From Rhyacophila brunnea (Eukaryota > Arthropoda > Insecta > Trichoptera > Rhyacophilidae), in assembly GCA_022495005.1 (NCBI GenBank), contig JAGYXB010000615.1, positions 558,001-622,000 on the forward strand: a DNA stretch of 64,000 nucleotides, read 5' to 3'. The notes under the pieces are model-generated. The model had not been told where the DNA came from. It searched no databases and worked only from the letters and a program-made list of their open reading frames with translations. Of this stretch, positions 46,987 to 58,624 are shown piece after piece (the stretch's first letter is position 1; the number at the start of each line of letters is the position of its first letter). A program made the position numbers and the translations under genes.

Positions 46987-48171
46987 TCATTTTCTCAATT
47001 CAAAATGAGTAATGATGTTCATAATGAATGAATTACCTGTGACAGGATCTCGTTGTTTAATGTTTATGCAATATCCGTCTTGTCCCTTCCAGAAAATTAG
47101 CGGATATTGGATAGCGTCGTATGAACAGTGTGTGTCAGCGATGAACTCCAGATTATTGTTTCTTCTTCGAATCACGATTTCTTGCGTCGATGTGCGGTCG
47201 CCAACCATGATTCCAGCAAAGTCGTCAACAACAGGCGCATTGAATCGACGCACGTGCTCTCCAGCTGGTGTTTTATCAGGATTGATGACAATAGCGTGAT
47301 TGTCACGTTGCAATTCGTGCACGTGTGCTTTGAAGAATTTCAATAATTCATTGTGCTCATTCAACAAGGCGTCCAGTTCGCCGACGATGCGCCTGGTATT
47401 AGGCGAATTGAGGCTATTGTAGCCGCAACGTGCATCCACATGATTGATGTCCTCACCGCCCATGAAGTAGATTTGTAAAAATTTATGTGGTTCGCTTGGC
47501 ATTGGCAGCAATGAGCCTACTTTGTGGTATACTTGGCCTTTGATTTTGAAGGTAGAATGGAATTGTTGACCATTTGCCGCAGTATTGTGAACTATTTCTG
47601 TTGCTCCGAACGAAGTCATTTGGAAGCATGAATTGAATGTGCGAATGGACTTCAGGAACAGGTTTGAATCTGGAACCATGCCGATGAGCAAGCCGTTCAA
47701 TGATTCTGGTGGTATCTCAATTTCTGGTAGTTGCACTTTTCCTGATGCGCAACACATCCCGGCTGACTCATGTTTGAATTTGAGCGCATGACAATGGGGA
47801 CATTCTTTGTCCATAGCACCAATCAGCACTTTCGGATGAGCGGAATATTCAATATCTGGCTCGTACTCGAATGCGAGACGAAGGAACGAAACGGATGTAA
47901 ATGTTCGATGTACTTGTTGGCGTTGTCGGTCATTTGCTCTGCGTGTGTTAACTACAAACCGGCGCGCTTGGCTCCGTTCCAATTGTCGTTGTTGATTTCG
48001 TTCAGCTCGTGCCTCTTGTGATTGGGATGCACGCAATTGCGACATGCTTACACGCACGTTTTTGTTATCTTGTTGGATTTGTTCGTCTGTTCTTTCTGCT
48101 CTACTATTTTGCATGTTTGTTGCTTTATTCGTTCGACGGCCCAAATGGCCCCCCTTGCGTCTTGCTGGCAT
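46987..48171 (-). CDS. Truncated Helitron Rep/helicase N-terminal protein (394 aa)
   Basis: An open frame starting MPARRKGGHLGRR (an upstream in-frame Met at 48192 is less typical). It has a basic, Gln/Arg-rich N-terminus, a zinc-binding stretch CPHCHALKFKHESAGMCC, and then the Helitron-like N domain with FHSTFKIKGQVYHKVGSLLP and FLQIYFMGGEDINHVDARC-type motifs. It closes with RDPVTGNS then a short unrelated tail. Intact family members run well over 1000 residues, with an HUH nuclease and a Pif1-like helicase after this point; both are missing. The long intact frame suggests either a young deletion or some residual constraint. Confidence 0.9.
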   Translation of the reverse strand: MPARRKGGHLGRRTNKATNMQNSRAERTDEQIQQDNKNVRVSMSQLRASQSQEARAERNQQRQLERSQARRFVVNTRRANDRQRQQVHRTFTSVSFLRLAFEYEPDIEYSAHPKVLIGAMDKECPHCHALKFKHESAGMCCASGKVQLPEIEIPPESLNGLLIGMVPDSNLFLKSIRTFNSCFQMTSFGATEIVHNTAANGQQFHSTFKIKGQVYHKVGSLLPMPSEPHKFLQIYFMGGEDINHVDARCGYNSLNSPNTRRIVGELDALLNEHNELLKFFKAHVHELQRDNHAIVINPDKTPAGEHVRRFNAPVVDDFAGIMVGDRTSTQEIVIRRRNNNLEFIADTHCSYDAIQYPLIFWKGQDGYCINIKQRDPVTGNSFIMNIITHFELRK

Positions 48172-48389
48172 TGTGCACTGTAATATTCGCACATAAAAAT
48201 AGATTAATTAAAATAAATCGTACAAAATTTTGCACGCACTGCGTTGTGATATGCCGAATGAAATTTCAAAATGACGCGACGCTTTTCTTGAATTCTTCTC
48301 GGACGTAGCGCTATCTGTTAATCAACAACATAAATAATTTTGTTCTGTTTGAAATACGAACGACGATTAAATTTGTTCATACAAAAATA

Positions 48390-48944
48390 ATAAAATCGCG
48401 ATTAAAAAATAGGAGGGTGAAAATTTTGGATTATAGGTATTTTTTGATGCAAAATAATAAAAAAAATACAAAAAGAAATTTTCAAAAAAATAAAAGAAAA
48501 TTTTTTCTGGATAGAGATACCCTAATCACCTAGCGGTATGAAATATACTTGTTGACCTATTCTCATACCTAAAAATATACATAAAAAAAATCATAAAAAT
48601 CGGTTGAGCCATTTCGGAGGAGTTCGACCACAAACATCGTGACACGAGATTTTTATATATATAGTCGCGATTAAAAAATGGGAGGGTAGGGGTAGGAGGG
48701 TGAAAATTTGGGGTTATAGGTATTTTTCGACGCAAAATAATAAAAAAAAATACAAAAAGAAATTTTCAAAAAAATAAAAGAAAAAAATTTCTGGATAGAG
48801 ATACCCTAATCACCTAACGGTATGAAATACACTTGTTAACCTATTCTCATATCTAACAAATATACATAAAAAATTCATAAAAATCGGTTTAGCCATTTCG
48901 GAGGAGTTCGACCACAAACATCGTGACACGAGATTTTTATATAT
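48390..48944 (-). repeat. Tandem duplication of the Helitron 5' end
   Basis: Two direct copies of the Helitron 5' terminal block, about 284 bp apart, share TCTCGTGTCACGATGTTTGT and GGTCGAACTCCTCCGAAATG (minus strand). They differ by small indels such as a GGGTAGGGGTA expansion at about 48681-48695. Confidence 0.85.
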
Positions 48945-51109
48945 GAGGCGTAGAGTTACAAAACCCGCTCTAGAGACTTTTTTAGTTTTGAGTAAATGAC
49001 GAAAAACTGTTTTGGGCATATCATGATGATTTAAGTGTAATTTTAGATGTTAAATTTCTTCCTTTACATACGTTAAAGTATAATAAAATGTCAAATCCAA
49101 TGTATAAGCTGTATTTATTCAAATACATGCAGTTTAATTATCCCAAGAGCGGTCTTTGTCAGTCTCTACCTGACAGAGCGGCGTTCGACGCGGAATTTTT
49201 TAAAAATAGCGGAGTTTGTCGCACAGTGGTACATTGTCGACAGGAGATGATAGTTTAGTAGCGGTCCGTATTTATTTTAATTATGTAATATATTTTCGAA
49301 TTTACTTTGTCTAGAAAATATTTTGTAGCCATTCTTACCTAATGGCAGCTGTATATTTTCACATTGTACTTACATATTTAGCTGTTATACTGGTATGTAA
49401 TATTTAAAAAAAATAGTGGTATTCACTTGTCTTGAAAATATTTTTTTTTTAATTTAAAAAAATAGTTATTTAGTTGAATAGTGCCTACTTTTTACTATGT
49501 CAAATTGCCTTTGTGAAACTTTTTAATTTTAATATGTTAATGTCATGTACTTATTTTTATTCTATAATAAACAAAAAAAAACCATTATCAAAAAATATTA
49601 CTTTTTCTGGAGACAATTAGTTATTACCTACATACCATGCAAATTATTTGTTTAATAGGTAACTAATCTTTTATAATTATAAAAGTGCCCTAATAATTCT
49701 TAATAATTTTAATATTAATGACCATATTTTGAATCACAAAGATATTTTTAAACCCTTAAAAGGTAATTATAAGATAATTTGAAATAACAATAACATATTT
49801 TTTAATAATGTCATTAGCATAGATAAAAAAAAACCCAGCGGAATTAAGTACCGGCCTTTACCTAACTAATCCCTGTATTACCTGTGTCCCAAAATTCCAG
49901 GTCTGTGGGAAACCCACCATTTCCTACCAACCTATTTATTAAATGTAAAAATAAAATGATAATATTTTTAAGCTATATTATTCATAATCTACTTAGGTAT
50001 ATTAGATATTTTATAGCATTTAATTCAGAAAACCAAATCCGATAAACAAAAGTCGCGAGGTATGAGCTTACTTCGTATTACGTTTTACGTCGTATATTCT
50101 GTTGTTCCTGCTACTTTTTATATACAAATAATAGTAAACGTGGAATTTCTGAAATTTATTGCAAAAACGTATTATAAAAATAACGGTATTTCTACAAGAT
50201 AGCACAGCATTGTTAACTATGTTTCGTTATTACAACTAAGCTAATCTACAAATTAATAAACATATTTGAATTAAAATTCATTATCGTTCATATTAACGAA
50301 TGATACAATTTTATGACGAAAAAAACTTGTCCCGTGGAGATAATGATAAGGAATGTCATTTTTTTATCAAGGGAGATGAAAAAACTAACCTAACGTAACA
50401 TAACCTACTAAATCTATCATGTGTATAGTACAAATTATCAAACAAAAAGCATTTCCCCGACAATAGTTTTCCTTTAATTATATTTTTGACACAAACTAAA
50501 TAATCATAAAAATGTGTAAGAACCTTATGATATTTTATTATATCACACAGAATATTAAATATAAATGACAACAAAAAATACACGTAAAACTAGAAAATAA
50601 TATGAGCCACCACTGGGTTATTCATAACAATACAGCAAAATATAGTCAATTTTTAAATACGTTTCTTGGCGTAACAGGCTACATTTCCAAGCAGCTGGAT
50701 TTTTCAAACGCTTCCTTGATTGTTCTTGTTGAGATTCCGTCATACTAACTATTGAAACATTCATTATTAAAAGTAAAAAATAGTAAAATAATTGAAGCAA
50801 AATTATGACGCGCACGAGAAAACGGTTTGAAGGTTTGTATGGAGATTAAAGGATTCGTGAAGAGTCATAATTTAAATCGCGGCGTCTGATTGGCCGGTTA
50901 CGCAGAGAGGGTTTTACCAGAACAAATTAATTTTTAGAGCGGGTTTAGTCGGTCCCCTCGATATTAATTTTGATTTTTTGAAGAAACAGAGAGGGATTTA
51001 AAACTCTCACCTAGAACAGAAGATAGGTCTTACGAAAGAGCTCCTGCGTACATTCATAACTTTTTTTTTTGAAAAATCGCCCAGAGCGGGTTTTGTAACT
51101 CTACGCCTC
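48945..51109 (-). mobile_element. TIR-R, 2.2-kb inverted-repeat transposon inside the Helitron
   Basis: A perfect 27-bp inverted repeat begins GAGGCGTAGAGTTACAAAAC at 48945-48971 and ends GTTTTGTAACTCTACGCCTC at 51083-51109. ATATAT flanks both sides (48939-48944 and 51110-51115), though in an AT run the true duplication could be shorter. Another TAGAGCGGGTTT lies subterminally at 50936. No transposase was recognised. A short minus frame (50815-50618) includes SRKRLKNPAAWK, a basic motif reminiscent of the N-termini of some insect transposase-like proteins; this is weak. Superfamily unknown. Confidence 0.82.
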
Positions 51110-51129
51110 ATATATAGAGATGTCAAATT

Positions 51130-52075
51130 TATTGGATGTTATCATTCATTATATTGGGCGTTATGTGCTTTGCTTTACCACTTTTTACGTTGCGAGTTAT
51201 TGGCAAGCTATGTAGCTACAACATGTGTGAACTATTAACAGTCAGATACGGGATATTGAATATTTAGTTTTTTTAACTTCCTGCACAATTTGTAAAAAGT
51301 CATTAGGCCATCGATATATTTTTTTGTATATTAAAGTTGATTAGAGTATTGAACATTAAATTTGTCTTTTAGGAGTGAACGTGGTAATTGACTTTACTGC
51401 TTATATAAAACTTAATGGTATTTTTCATTTTACTATTATACCATTTGAATTAAACTTTTTATTCATTTTTTTGTTAACCGACTGAACAGAGGTAAATGAT
51501 TTTAAATCTCAGCTTGCCACTTTCTTCGAGAAAGAAATATAAACGAGAAATATAATAGCAATTTCAATATAGTTCCATTCTTAACTCGGGGAAAGTTCAT
51601 AATGCTTTCTCTAGATCATTTTTTTATTGGATCATCAATAGGTTCAGCAAATATATTTTTCGTTCTTTCAATAATGTTGTATAACGTAGTTACACCTATA
51701 TAATATAACATAGCGTATATGCCGGAAGCGAGATTTATTGACGGCAGACAATATATCCAAATTGACTTGAGAGATTTATTGAGTATTCGATAAATACACC
51801 TCTACCGTATTTAATACGCCATATAAAACAATGGCGAATGTTCCCTACGGCTGGTGTTGACGCTTGGAGATCTTTGAACTGGTACCAGTGTTATTTATTG
51901 ACGGTTGCGCAACTATTAGTATTAGATGTATGGTTGTACAGCTATGCCTATGCGCCGTTAGCGATGCATCATCAGAGCATTCGTCTATGAAGTTGAATAT
52001 CTCATCTGGAAAAATCTCTTGTTGTTTTTTGCCATGTGTGTTTGATCTAGAATAAAGACACAATGGGTTTAATGG
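51130..52075. other. Intergenic DNA, no gene seen
   Basis: AT-rich; open frames at 51845-52147 are shadows without motif and partly overlap MITE-O. Confidence 0.4.
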
Positions 52076-52083
52076 GGTAAGAA

Positions 52084-52435
52084 CAATGACATTATTAATG
52101 GACGACGCACTCAGTACAGTAGCTAGCAAGTAAATTCGCACGTGCATAGGTAGACGTCACGCAATATCCATTATGCGATATCACGCATCGAGAATTTATA
52201 GCAATATCACCTTTATTGTAACGGCGTTAGAGCAGTGTTTCTAGTATCAATGTTCGTTTGAGCGAACCTGTTCGAACCGAACCATTCGGCAGACCCGACA
52301 AAAAGTTTCGGGAATTTATAGCAACATCATCTTTATTGTAATAGCGTTAGAACAGATTATGCCATTCGGCAGACCCGACAAATAAAGTGAGTGTCATTTT
52401 TTTTCCCAGATGCTTCGTCCATATTAATGTCATTG
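52084..52435. mobile_element. MITE-O copy 1 (hAT-like)
   Basis: Ends CAATGACATTATTAATGGAC and GTCCATATTAATGTCATTG, flanked by GGTAAGAA and GGTAAGAC (52076-52083, 52436-52443), an 8-bp duplication with one mismatch. Internally it repeats a block twice (GAATTTATAGCAATATCACC and ATTCGGCAGACCCGACAA). Copy 2 is at 60117, and a third enters the window end at 63977. Confidence 0.85.
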
Positions 52436-52443
52436 GGTAAGAC

Positions 52444-52870
52444 ACATTCATCTTAAAAAAGCCTGCAAGGTATCTGATATCTGTCCATAGTGAAATAGTA
52501 CATTTATGCAAATATCTATAGTCCTATCCCAGGAGGATTATTCTTTAATCATTATTTCCTGGATTCAAAAACTCAGAGCGTCTTATGGCCCTGCAGAGTA
52601 TTCAAGCAGCAGATTCTAATCTTACATTGAACAGGCTACACTACATCCACCTGAGTTGCGCAATATCTTTTTAATTTTCATTAGCCGTGGATACAGGTCT
52701 TGAGCTCGTCCAGATACTTTATCCGTCGCTCCAGCTACCCAGATATTTTTTTGGCTTTAAGGTATGCATATTTATATATGGCTCGCGAGATCGGGATTTC
52801 TTCTAAGATTAGATTTCATTATTTCTTAGCATCTACCCAAAATATGCTATATAATATTGTTTTACGAAGG
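52444..52870. other. Intergenic DNA, no gene seen
   Basis: Nothing recognised. Confidence 0.4.
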
Positions 52871-52878
52871 GCTGTAGT

Positions 52879-53270
52879 CATGGCCTCACATCCTAAATCA
52901 GGCCCCCAGGGACCTATCGCTAAGTTGAATGGCACGTATGACGCACAACAGAAGCGTTTTCAAAATTGTGTTAGAGATAAAAGTAAGGGCCTTCAGTTTA
53001 TTTTCAGCGATTTTTTGTAGTTTTAATACATCTACTTTATGAAGTTGCCAAGTATCAACACAAAACAACAAAAATTGCATCTTACAATCTCATTTTTAAA
53101 ATGCTTAAATCCCTTCGCGAAATAAAGAAATAAGAAAATCTCATTTTTTTGTACTATTACAGTAAATTTGTGATGTGTGTTTATCTCACATATCTGATCG
53201 ATCCGCTAGGCCCTTCTGAGCCCGGGCCCCTAGGCTAGAGCCCTGTTAGCCCTCCCTTGTGGGGGCCATG
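52879..53270. mobile_element. MITE-A copy 4
   Basis: CATGGCCTCACATCCTAAAT start, TTGTGGGGGCCATG end, and exact 8-bp duplication GCTGTAGT (52871-52878 and 53271-53278). Confidence 0.9.
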
Positions 53271-53663
53271 GCTGTAGTTATGTATATCTAAATAGATTAA
53301 TGACCGTTCAATCTGGTAAATTTAAAGGCCAAGTGAAATCAGAATATCTTGAAATGATTTGAATAAGTTTCATTGTAAGTTGTCACGCCGGTGTGTGCGC
53401 AGTGGTTTAATTGTGGCGTGAACCGTTTGTTTGGACTATTTTTGGATTCTTTTCATTTTCTAAAAGATATGGACGGATAATTTATCTGTCATAGCATGGT
53501 ACTAAACAGTGCATCTGTGGGTATGCACTTGACGTTGATGCAATGGATTCTTGTTGTTCCAGAATTTTCATATGTACGGTATTATAAATGTTCAAAAAAC
53601 TGACGATATTTTCGTTGAATTAAAGTAGTAAACCGTTCAGCAGAATACAACTATTCAATACTT

Positions 53664-54021
53664 CGACTCACTTAGAGTAGCACAACGTGGTATGGAGAGG
53701 TGCATGCTAGGCATAACGAGGACAAACAGAGAAATGAGTGGACAAGGAAACAGAAAACGGTTTGCGGTGTAATAGAGTTAGCTAAAAACCTCAAATGGAA
53801 ATGGGCAGGACACATATCTCGAAGAAGAGACAATCGTTGGACAAATTTAGTGATACAGTGGTACCCAAGAGGTACAAAGGCCGCTGGATCGAAGTAATGA
53901 TAAAATTCTGTGGAAGTACGTGGAAACGCAGCGCACAGGGCCGAGAGAAATGGAATCAGCTTGGAGAGGCCTTCATCCAGCAGTGAATATATTCAGGTTG
54001 ATGATGATGGTGATGATGATG
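53664..54021 (+). pseudogene. Endonuclease-RT LINE 3' part
   Basis: Encodes VAQRGMERCMLGI, then NEWTRKQKTVCGVIELAKNL, KWKWAGHISRRRDNRWTNLV and WYPRGTK. It ends with QLGEAFIQQ and an ATG-repeat (GATGATGATGGTGATGATGATGA) tail. This is the conserved tail of an insect endonuclease-RT LINE ORF after the RT domain. A frameshift near 53720 and the missing RT show it is inactive. Related fragments: 31257, 32795, 36740. Confidence 0.85.
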
Positions 54022-55630
54022 ACTTACGACTCATGTTTACACATCGTTAGTAGTCATTATAAATCTCCAAAAGATGTTTCATAACTTAAATCAATAATAA
54101 ATGAGGTATGAATTTTCCCAGCCCTTGAGTCTCAATTGGGCCGTCTGATATATTATTATAATGTATATTGTCAATACACATAGGTAAGTGAAAATTTGTA
54201 GTAGAATAAAGGTAGGTATATATATACTGAATTAATTACTATTGGGATCACGTAGAGCTTTCTTGAAACTAAGCTCCGCTGAGAAGTGTACTTTGTTACA
54301 ATTAGTAGCATGTTTGAATAGTACTAAGACTCTGATCTGTATAACCGAAGCTTCAGCAGAATGTATGATATTCTAAATACAATGTGTAATGTACGCGATT
54401 TATTATATTCATTCACCATGCTGTCTGTCTTCATGGAGAGATAAAAATATTCATTCAGGGTCCAGAATCAAAGAAATAGTAAGTAAATGATGTGTGAAAA
54501 AAAATGAAGAGACTAAACCCCTACGTAATTTCATAATATCATAGTCAGGGCTCGAAATGGACTGGAGCACACCAGAGCACCGTTCCGGTCCTTGAAATCG
54601 CTAAAATTATCGCTCCGTCTGTTTGTAAAAATATTTTTACTATCTGAACTAGATAAGCCATGTAACAAAAAATCTAGCATACTTACTTGTTTTTTTATAA
54701 AATACACATAAAATTTGATAACTATGTTAATATCTTTAGAAATTGTCGAGCGCTGAATTCATACTACTTAGGATCTTAAAGCAATTTAAATTTTATGGGG
54801 TGCTTGGCCTTGGTGGTTGATAGTGAATTTTAAATTACACCCGATCCACTTTTTGCACGGGGGATACGTACCAAAGACTACTGTGCACAACAAAACCGTG
54901 TAAAAAAAGATAACGTGCCCATACAAAAATGGTAGATAGGTTCCATTACTTAAAATCAACCCAAAAGACGAAATGCTTGAACTCAAAAATAAATCGAATT
55001 TACATTCATATTTAGAGAAATAAAAATATGATTTAGCCAAGGATGAAGCACGCGGCGCGTCTCTCGTATCGAACCCGAAGTGACTGACTAGTGGCAATAT
55101 GTATGTACGTATGTATATCTGGGCGGCATCCGGTGACAACATAATATGTTTGCACTCATGGCGTGGGGTCTATTGCAACGCAATTTTTTGATAAATATGT
55201 ACATACATACATGTTTTTATTATTATTTTTAAAAACTGTGTTGAAGCATAAAAATCAGTGTAAATAAAAAATAATAAAAAATAATCGGTACTTTTTTTTA
55301 AACCGTATTATTTCGAAACAGTGCAAAAAAACGGTGCAAAAAGAGGATCGGGCTTTATAATATAATACATATACATATTATGTACGGTGGTAGGTCGTTC
55401 ATTTCTTATGTACTATGGCAATATAACATAAATTTAGCCGTAGGCTCGCTGCACATGACAACCACTAGGCGTTGCGATGCGTCATATGTCGTATTTACGT
55501 ATTTAAGAATATAAATATATGATGTAACTGAATTTAAAAAAAAAACTTACCTACTTATTTTCTTCTGTCTTTCCCTTGTATTCCAATTTTTTATTACGTA
55601 TTTTTAAGTGTTTTATTTAGTCATGATTTT
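54022..55630. other. Intergenic DNA, no gene supported
   Basis: The 118-codon minus frame at 54786-55142 has no recognisable domain and no neighbouring exon signals. CAGGGCTCGAAATGG at 54547 looks like a hAT end without a partner. Confidence 0.35.
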
Positions 55631-55639
55631 TTTCTCAAT

Positions 55640-55850
55640 GCTATACGGCCATCGGGTTCCGATACAACAGGTCATGTCTCAGACATATTGTCGAGAGCCG
55701 TTCCTTTATCTGCATTCTCTGAATGATTGACTGGTTCGTCCTGTGTTCCGTCCAAGAAATACCAAGCATTCGGCGCCATCACCACATCTCAAAGGCATAG
55801 ATTGCCTTCCGCTCCCTTGCCTTCAGGGTCCATGACTCGTATAAAAATAT
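55640..55850 (-). pseudogene. LINE RT C-terminal fragment
   Basis: The minus strand reads ESWTLKARERKAIYAFEMW, a stop, then RRMLGISWTEHRTNQSII and KERLSTICLRHDL. This is the ERK..AFEMWCWRRMLGISWTEHRTN.SIL block of endonuclease-RT LINEs. Stop codons mark it as dead. Same family as 1245-1570. Confidence 0.8.
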
Positions 55851-55869
55851 AGAGAACACTTATGTTTGC

Positions 55870-56426
55870 ACAAGCATCATTTTTGTGGCAACCGAAATTC
55901 CCCGATCCTTCCATTTTTTGCAATCTGTGTGCGCATAATATACCTATCTACTTAACTTATAAATCTAATTATAACATGTTTCTACGTAGTAACTTGTGTT
56001 TTTGGCATAAAGCTAAGTGTTTGTTTAATAATGAGTAATATTAAGAGGTTACGCAAACCGGAAGGAAGCTAATCAAAACTTTTAAATGTTTCTACTACAA
56101 CAAAAGAATGCGCTGTGTATACAATAACGATTCAGAGGAACGAATATCTTTCGAAAGCGCGAAACCAGTAAAAGTTGAGAGTAAAACAATTTCCTCAGAC
56201 GGAATTTCTAAAATCCACACTTCAGACTCACAGAAGCTTCATAGTGGTTAAAAAGCTCCCAGAAAATACCTTTCTCAAGACGAAAATTAAACTTAGTGTC
56301 TCCATACTTTATATTGGAATTATTCTAAAATTTATAGTTGTCGACAATATACAATATACATATTAAAAGAAACTTCAATTCTGTGGGCAAACCTATATAG
56401 TCATCAAATGCCAGGATTATAGTTAC
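55870..56426. other. Intergenic DNA, no gene seen
   Basis: The 63-codon plus frame at 56175-56366 is unrecognised. Confidence 0.4.
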
Positions 56427-56434
56427 CTACCTAG

Positions 56435-57192
56435 CAGTGGCGAATGGTGACTTTTGGAAAGAGATAGGCTGCGGAGATCTGAGAAAAAGAACACACTTGT
56501 CAGGTATACTTACGCGAAATACGAAGATAATACAATATCATTACTAATGAATAGGTATACACTAATGACAACGACACACTAATTCAATGAAATTTCAAAA
56601 ACTCACTGGCGACATAAAATAAAGAGCGATAAGTATTTTTTTAAAACTTATACACATCAAATATATTATATAAAATTTATTTTTATTTTTAAAAACAATC
56701 TATATTTTTATTAATATGTGATTAAACGCCAAAGAAATTAAAAAAAATATATATTTATTAATTATTTATTAATTTCTCTAACTATTAATTATTTTGGACA
56801 AAGTGCAGTCATGACAAAAATATTATGTGCGAAGGTTTTAGGCTATGCGATAGGAGCCTATCATATTTCATACAATTCGATAGACTGACTGAGGTTACAG
56901 GACGCAAAGTCTATACGAAAAAATATCACAACTCCTTCGTAAATAATCCGACATTTATTTACGTCAAGACAATATATATATATACACATTAAACCTTTGC
57001 AGATTGTTTTTTAATCTGTATAATACATTCCAACATAATATTATACGACATCTGTCGTTGGTAAATTAAATTATTTTTATAGAATATAAAATAATCAAGT
57101 GATTGTATAAATATGTCAATATTCAATTATAAAATATTATTCTTACAAAGATAGGCTTTCAATAATCGCCTAGTATGGAGTCTTCGCCACTG
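56435..57192 (+). mobile_element. hAT-J copy 2
   Basis: Ends CAGTGGCGAATGGTGACTTT and GAGTCTTCGCCACTG, with the exact 8-bp duplication CTACCTAG (56427-56434 and 57193-57200). 758 bp, shorter and more diverged inside than copies 1 and 3. Confidence 0.9.
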
Positions 57193-57301
57193 CTACCTAG
57201 TAAGTGCCTATTATGTATTATAATAGATAAACGTCTTACTTCACTCGTTCAGTTGGACCAAAATATGATAAAAAGTATTATTACTTGTTATAGTATTCAA
57301 C

Positions 57302-57701
57302 CATGGCGCCCACATCCTGAAGCGGGCCACAAGGCTAGGGTTTTTGTCGCTCCCCCCTACCGGTCGCCAAGATTAAAGGCAGTTTGACGCTCTACTGTAG
57401 TAAATGTAGTAATAAATTGCAGGTAAATGGTGTTAACGGTAAAATGAAGGGTATTTAGTGTATTTTTAATACTTACATCCACCTGAATTATGGAATTATG
57501 AAGTAACGACACAATTAAAAATTACCATGGTACAGCCACATATTTAAAAATATAACCATTAACAAAGGAAAATAGCGCCGCAGGCGACTTTTTTAATATA
57601 AGAGCAAGTTTGTGATGTGTGTTTATCTCACTTATTTGGTCGACTTGCCATGCCGGGTCCCCAGGCTAGAGCCCTGTCACCCCCCCATTGTGGGGGCCAT
57701 G
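57302..57701. mobile_element. MITE-A copy 5
   Basis: CATGGCGCCCACATCCTGAA start, ATTGTGGGGGCCATG end, and exact 8-bp duplication TATTCAAC (57294-57301 and 57702-57709). Confidence 0.9.
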
Positions 57702-57772
57702 TATTCAACTATAGGCCATTCATTACACTTCATTCATTCATTACACATTTGATTTGACGTTACCGGAAATAA

Positions 57773-57822
57773 ATGGCCGTATAGCATTGAGATCGCGTTG
57801 TTTGTGAAACGTTTCACCGTGA
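57773..57822. repeat. TIR-W-like end
   Basis: ATGGCCGTATAG and GTTTCACCGTGAAC match the end structure of TIR-W (15633-16180). No partner end identified. Confidence 0.45.
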
Positions 57823-58166
57823 ACTAAGTTGTACGAATGTTGCAAAATCCTAACCCAAATATGTACTTAGTATAAGTAATTGGTAATTTTTAAATACTTA
57901 AGTGATATGTGTTGCACTTTCATGCGATGAACTGTCAAGTTGTATTACTAAATAAAACATAATAATATGTATTCCAGTATTCCACACCATATAAACAACA
58001 ACTATTGTCTGGTATAGTTTAATTAGTGTGTTCTACTTTTTTTAAACTTTATGTAATTACTAGTGTTTATACGTATTTTACAACAAATAATTTTAATCTG
58101 TAAATTTGTTAGTATAAAATATAACAATGCGATATCAATGAAGTATAGAAAGAAATGTATTTCTTA

Positions 58167-58605
58167 CAATTTACATCTAACCCAAAATTCCAAAGTACCA
58201 TTATACAGAATTTTCATCAAAATCATTTTTTTAAACGAATTAGAAGGGATGTTTGACGTAATTTAGTTAACGGATTAAAAGTTTTGTGACCAAGTGTAAC
58301 AATAGGGAAGTCTTGTTAAAATACAGAAAATCATGTGATAATATGAATAAAGTAGATGACCCAAAATAATGCTTTATTTGCTAGTACAACAGCTTACGAT
58401 TAACTGTGGTACGGCGAACTGCATAAGTACAATTTACATCTAACCCAAAATTCTAATCTATTTTGAAAATAAATTATTCAGAGTACCAACATATACAGAA
58501 ATTGATATATATTTTTAAAAACGAATTAGAAGTGATGATTTAAAGATTCTGACGTAATTTAGACAGAGGGGTTAACGATGTTGTGACCAAGTGTGACGGT
58601 GGAAA
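58167..58605 (+). repeat. Direct duplication, 263-bp spacing
   Basis: CAATTTACATCTAACCCAAA occurs at 58167 and 58430, followed in both by ACGAATTAGAAG, GACGTAATTTAG and TTGTGACCAAGTGT. A G13-type homopolymer follows the second copy at about 58607-58619. Confidence 0.75.
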
Positions 58606-58624
58606 AGGGGGGGGGGGGGTTAAA

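Larger units (their letters stand above)
46811..51120 (-). mobile_element. Helitron, internally deleted and interrupted
   Basis: Read on the minus strand, the 5' end is TCTCTATATATAAAAATCTCGTGTC (at 51120, broken by the nested element). The 3' end is TTTGCCGGGTCAGCTAG at 46811. The flanks are A and T, the target expected of Helitrons (5' TC, 3' CTRR, A/T insertion without duplication). Without the nested insertion it is about 2.1 kb. It encodes only the N-terminal part of the Rep/helicase protein, so it is not autonomous. The 5' end is duplicated in tandem. Confidence 0.88.

Noticed and set aside
47012..48308. Plus-strand open frames over the Helitron ORF
   Set aside because: They are antisense shadows of the 394-residue Helitron protein.
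54786..55142. 118-codon minus-strand open frame as a gene
   Set aside because: No domain, homologue pattern or splice context was recognised; it may be open by chance or part of an unsampled repeat.
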